Positions 6,837-9,883 of a stretch of DNA of 9,883 nucleotides are shown here, one piece after another. The notes under the pieces are model-generated. The model saw only the letters and a list, made by a program, of their open reading frames with translations. It was not told the origin of the DNA and searched no databases. Position numbers and translations under genes: made by a program. Each line of letters begins with the position of its first letter. Positions within the stretch are counted from its first letter, which is position 1. Location of the stretch: positions 1 to 9,883 of the forward strand of contig CALKJV010000076.1 in the NCBI GenBank assembly GCA_937995505.1. The letters are read 5' to 3'. The DNA is from an uncultured Bacteroidia bacterium (GTDB lineage Bacteria; Bacteroidota; Bacteroidia; SpSt-205).

Positions 6837-9800
6837 TCACTGACAGGCCTCACACTCCTCCCCAGTAAGAGAAGCGTTGAGTCTACAAGCCATGGCGGCG
6901 TTGGCGGCTTCTGAGGAGTCAGGGAAGGAGGAGCCTGCCAGGTCAGCCTTGGATACTGTGCTTTTCTCTATGGCAGAGGCCCCTAAAGTGCGCAGGTAGT
7001 AGGTAGTCTTGAGCCCCGCATGCCAGGCCGCACGGTACATATGGCTTAGCTCTTTCATATCGGGCTGGGCTAAAAAGAGATTGAGCGATTGGGATTGGTC
7101 AATCCACTTCTGCCGGCGAGCCGCCGCCTCAATGATTCGGCGCCACGGTATCTGAAAAGCGGTTTTGTAGCGCTCCACAAGCTCTTGAGGAATCCCTTCC
7201 ACCTGCGACAGATCCCCATCAAAATACTTCAGCTGCTTCCGCACGGCTTCTGTCCACAGCCCTAATCGCTTGAGATCCTTCACTAAGAAGGGATTGAGCA
7301 CCACAAAATCGCCCGAGAGGTTGCTTTTCACATACATATTGCTGTACAGCGGCTCTATGGACGGCGAACTGCCCATGATATTGGAGATAGTAGCCGTGGG
7401 GGCAATTGCGAGCACATTAGAATTTCGCATCGCTTGCCTCCGAATTTTTTCTCGCAGGGCATCCCAATTTAGCCTGGCAGCTCGGGAAACTTCTATAGGC
7501 TGGCCCCGCTCCCGCTCCAAAAGGTCTACAGTATCTAAGGGCAGAAGGCCGCGCGCCCATTTAGAGCCAGCGAAGGTAGCGTAGCTACCCCGCTCGGCTG
7601 CTAAGTCCGACGAAGCCGAGTAAGCCTCATACGCAATAAACTCCATTACCGAATCGGCTAGCTCCACTGCCTCTGGGCTATCAAAGGCCACGCCTTGGGC
7701 CATTAGGAAGTAATGCCAGCCCATAAGCCCCAGCCCAACCGGCCGATGCTTGAGGTTAGAGCGCCGAGCCGCCTCAATAGGATAGAAGTTGATATCAATC
7801 ACATTATCCAGCGCACGCACGGCAATCCGAATCGTCTCGCGCAAGAGCTCCCAATCTAACTGACCGTCTGGAGTGAGGTGATTTTCCAGCACGATAGAAC
7901 CTAAATTGCAAACGGCTACTTCATCTGCGCTGGTATTGAGGGTTATTTCGGTGCACAGGTTAGAGGAATGAATAACGCCCACATGATCTTGAGGGCTACG
8001 GAGATTGCAGGGGTCCTTGAAGGTCATCCATGGGTGGCCGGTCTCAAAGAGCATGCGGAGCATTTGCTTCCACAGCTCAATGGCTTCTATGCGTTGGCTC
8101 CAGATTTTGCCTTCTTCGGCGAGGCGTTCGTAGGCTTCGTAGCGCTCTTCAAAGGCTTTGCCGTAGAGTTCGTGGAGGTCGGGTACTTCATTGGAGCGGA
8201 AGAGGGTCCAATGCTGGCGAGCTTCCATGCGCTTCATGAAGAGGTCGGGGATCCAGACGGCGGTATTGAGGTCGTGGGTTCGGCGGCGCTCGTCGCCCGT
8301 ATTGCGCCGCAGCTCCAGGAAGTCAAAGATGTCATTGTGCCACAGCTCTAAGTACGCGCAGCCGGAGCCGGCGCGTTTACCGCCTTGATTGACGGCGACG
8401 AGCTGGTCATTGTGCATTTTGAGGAAGGGGATGACGCCTTGGCTTTCGCCGTTGGTGCCCTTGATGTAGGCGCCTGTCCCACGCACTGCCGTCCACGAGC
8501 CGCCTAATCCCCCTGCCCACTTGGAGAGAAAGGCGTTTTCGGCAATACCCCGCAGCATGATAGACTCAATGGAGTCATCTACCTTGTACAAGTAGCAGGA
8601 GGAAAGCTGCGGCCGCAAGGTACCGCTATTGAAGAGGGTCGGGGTAGAAGAGCAAAAGAGCCGACGCCGATACCGATCATAAAGGGCTAAAATACGAGTC
8701 TCTCGGTCGCCTGTCTCTAAAAGGTGCAGCCCCATAGCCACACGCATCCAGAAAAACTGCGGCGCCTCTATGCGGCGAGGCTGGCTACCTGTTTTATCCG
8801 TAATGAGATAGCGGTCGTACAGGGTTTGTAAGCCCAGGTAAGTGAAGCCTTTATCATATATCGGGTCCAGGGCCTGGCTAAGCCGTTCGCAGTCAAAGTC
8901 CAAAAGTCGCGGGTCTAAGCGTTCTATGGCTACGCCTCTCTCCAAGTAAGGGCGGAAGCCCTGCTGGTGAAAGGTTTGTAAAAGAGTCGGTCCATGGCGT
9001 AAAACATCCCATCCCAGCGTTTCCTCATAGATGTAGGTAAGGAGGATCCGCCCTGCAAAAAGGGCAAAGTCGGCATCGTATTCCATGAGGGCTTTGGCGT
9101 TGAGGATGAGGGTTTTTTGGAGGTTTGCGCGGGAAATGCCGGAGTAGAGGCTTTTGCGGAGGGCGGCTTCTATGGCGGAGTCGGAGAGGTTGAGGTCTAA
9201 GCCTTCTCGGGCGAAATGCATACGGGCACGCAGCTCCTCTCCATCCCAGAAGGTTACGGAGCCATTGGGTTCTACGACCTCTAGGAGCTCCAGCTGGAGG
9301 GGGGCTTGCAGGGCTGCTTCTAAGCGCTCTTGGGCGCGGCGGGCTCGGTATAGGGCATACGCTCGCGCTACCCGCCACTGCTCTTCTAAAAGAAGGGCTT
9401 CAATGACCAGGTCCTGGATGGTCTCCAGCTCTACTACAGACTGGCCTAAGTGAAGTACCCTTTCCCCGATGCGAGCGGCAAGGCGAGGGGCTGGGTCGGT
9501 AGGCTGCCCTACGGCGCGAAAGGCCTTTTCCAAGGCTCGGATAATTTTGTGCTCCATCCAAGGCACGATTTGGCCAGTTCGGCGCCGCACTAAGGGCCAT
9601 ACAGCGGCATTTTGGGCAGGCTCATGCTGGCGCGCGCGCAAGAGCAAAAAAGCATATGCCACGCGATCTTGCCCCTGCTCAAAAAGCGATTTCGCAATCA
9701 GCGCGACAATGTCTGCTTCGGTAGGCTTGAGGGTAGAAGGAAGCTGGTCTAACCACGAAAGCACCGGGCGCAGCCACGCTTCCATGAGGGAGCGCAGCTG

Positions 9801-9883
9801 GTCTAAGTCCGGATTCGGCTCTAATTGGGTGCTAAGCCAAGCCTGCGCAAGCAGGCGCATGTAGGGGTCAGCTTCAAAGTAGT
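6837..9883 (-). CDS. nrdA: Class I ribonucleoside-diphosphate reductase, alpha (large) subunit, N-terminus cut by window edge
   Basis: The enzyme reduces ribonucleoside diphosphates to deoxyribonucleotides, using a radical from a beta subunit (NrdB, not in the window). The frame is still open at the right edge (YFEADPY precedes the Met at 9858-9860), so that Met is probably internal; numbering here uses it as residue 1 of 1007. The catalytic core runs from about 193. Redox cysteines C422 (LSSCYLY) and C651 (VAVCNLGS), the thiyl-radical site C636 with N634 and E638 (SSNLCTEI), the radical-transfer tyrosines Y954-Y955 (KTTYYLR), and the C-terminal shuttle pair C1003/C1006 (ECEACQ) are all present. 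The 15-residue spacing from C636 to C651 matches human R1 (C429/C444) rather than E. coli (C439/C462). The N-terminus has three ATP-cone-like modules: the end of one (up to about 77), a second at 87-177 (VRRRTGQIVPW), and a third at about 193-282 in the place of the E. coli cone but with EPNG instead of KRDG. This suggests complex allosteric control by ATP/dATP. Confidence 0.97.
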   Translation of the reverse strand, partial: YFEADPYMRLLAQAWLSTQLEPNPDLDQLRSLMEAWLRPVLSWLDQLPSTLKPTEADIVALIAKSLFEQGQDRVAYAFLLLRARQHEPAQNAAVWPLVRRRTGQIVPWMEHKIIRALEKAFRAVGQPTDPAPRLAARIGERVLHLGQSVVELETIQDLVIEALLLEEQWRVARAYALYRARRAQERLEAALQAPLQLELLEVVEPNGSVTFWDGEELRARMHFAREGLDLNLSDSAIEAALRKSLYSGISRANLQKTLILNAKALMEYDADFALFAGRILLTYIYEETLGWDVLRHGPTLLQTFHQQGFRPYLERGVAIERLDPRLLDFDCERLSQALDPIYDKGFTYLGLQTLYDRYLITDKTGSQPRRIEAPQFFWMRVAMGLHLLETGDRETRILALYDRYRRRLFCSSTPTLFNSGTLRPQLSSCYLYKVDDSIESIMLRGIAENAFLSKWAGGLGGSWTAVRGTGAYIKGTNGESQGVIPFLKMHNDQLVAVNQGGKRAGSGCAYLELWHNDIFDFLELRRNTGDERRRTHDLNTAVWIPDLFMKRMEARQHWTLFRSNEVPDLHELYGKAFEERYEAYERLAEEGKIWSQRIEAIELWKQMLRMLFETGHPWMTFKDPCNLRSPQDHVGVIHSSNLCTEITLNTSADEVAVCNLGSIVLENHLTPDGQLDWELLRETIRIAVRALDNVIDINFYPIEAARRSNLKHRPVGLGLMGWHYFLMAQGVAFDSPEAVELADSVMEFIAYEAYSASSDLAAERGSYATFAGSKWARGLLPLDTVDLLERERGQPIEVSRAARLNWDALREKIRRQAMRNSNVLAIAPTATISNIMGSSPSIEPLYSNMYVKSNLSGDFVVLNPFLVKDLKRLGLWTEAVRKQLKYFDGDLSQVEGIPQELVERYKTAFQIPWRRIIEAAARRQKWIDQSQSLNLFLAQPDMKELSHMYRAAWHAGLKTTYYLRTLGASAIEKSTVSKADLAGSSFPDSSEAANAAMACRLNASLTGEECEACQ

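Noticed and set aside
7968..8351. 127-codon open frame on the + strand opposite nrdA
   Set aside because: It is in exact antisense codon register with nrdA, over a patch rich in C-ending codons, which produces long spurious antisense frames. It shows no recognisable domain and no initiation signal.
1..9883. Novel defence or mobile system
   Set aside because: No nuclease, transposase, integrase, toxin-antitoxin pair, direct-repeat array or attachment site is visible. All long genes belong to recognisable families.

Overview
The window looks like part of a Bacteroidota chromosome of roughly even to slightly GC-rich composition. The grounds are: two large secreted proteins ending in a type IX secretion (T9SS) C-terminal sorting domain, an M43 (cytophagalysin/pappalysin-type) metalloprotease, a class I ribonucleotide reductase whose cysteine spacing matches the eukaryote-like type and whose tail ends in CxxC, and two start codons preceded by the Bacteroidota -7 promoter word TAnnTTTG. 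Genus cannot be told from the sequence. Coding density is very high; the two non-coding gaps are about 100 and 65 bases, and there are no tRNAs, rRNAs, CRISPR arrays, transposases or phage genes.

Left half (1-6111, + strand): two tandem paralogous genes for large secreted multidomain proteins. The first is cut by the left edge and shows only the adhesive tail (MAM-like/choice-of-anchor J, Calx-beta, MAM-like/choice-of-anchor J, beta-rich spacer, T9SS sorting domain). The second is complete: signal peptide, M43 zinc-protease domain with HEVGHWLGLRH, an Ig/CARDB-like domain, and then the same tail. The tails align over about 2.3 kb with a net length difference of only 6 bases, so this is a tandem duplication. 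The first gene may also carry a protease domain beyond the window, but that is not visible.

Right half (6103-9883, - strand): the large subunit of class I ribonucleotide reductase (nrdA), cut at its N-terminus by the right edge, followed after 65 bases by a six-helix rhomboid intramembrane serine protease. The rhomboid gene converges on the metalloprotease gene and their 3' ends overlap by 9 bases.

The two halves are unrelated in function: one is secreted proteolysis/adhesion, the other housekeeping dNTP synthesis plus a membrane protease. The points most worth a second look are (i) three consecutive ATP-cone-like modules in NrdA, with the catalytic-proximal one apparently degenerate; (ii) a 48-base block in the sorting domains of the two paralogs with no synonymous differences, suggesting local gene conversion; (iii) two TAnnTTTG boxes 4-6 bases from well-supported start codons, suggesting leaderless mRNAs; and (iv) a strong hairpin just past the metalloprotease stop that lies inside the convergent rhomboid gene. 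I did not find a clearly novel multi-gene system.
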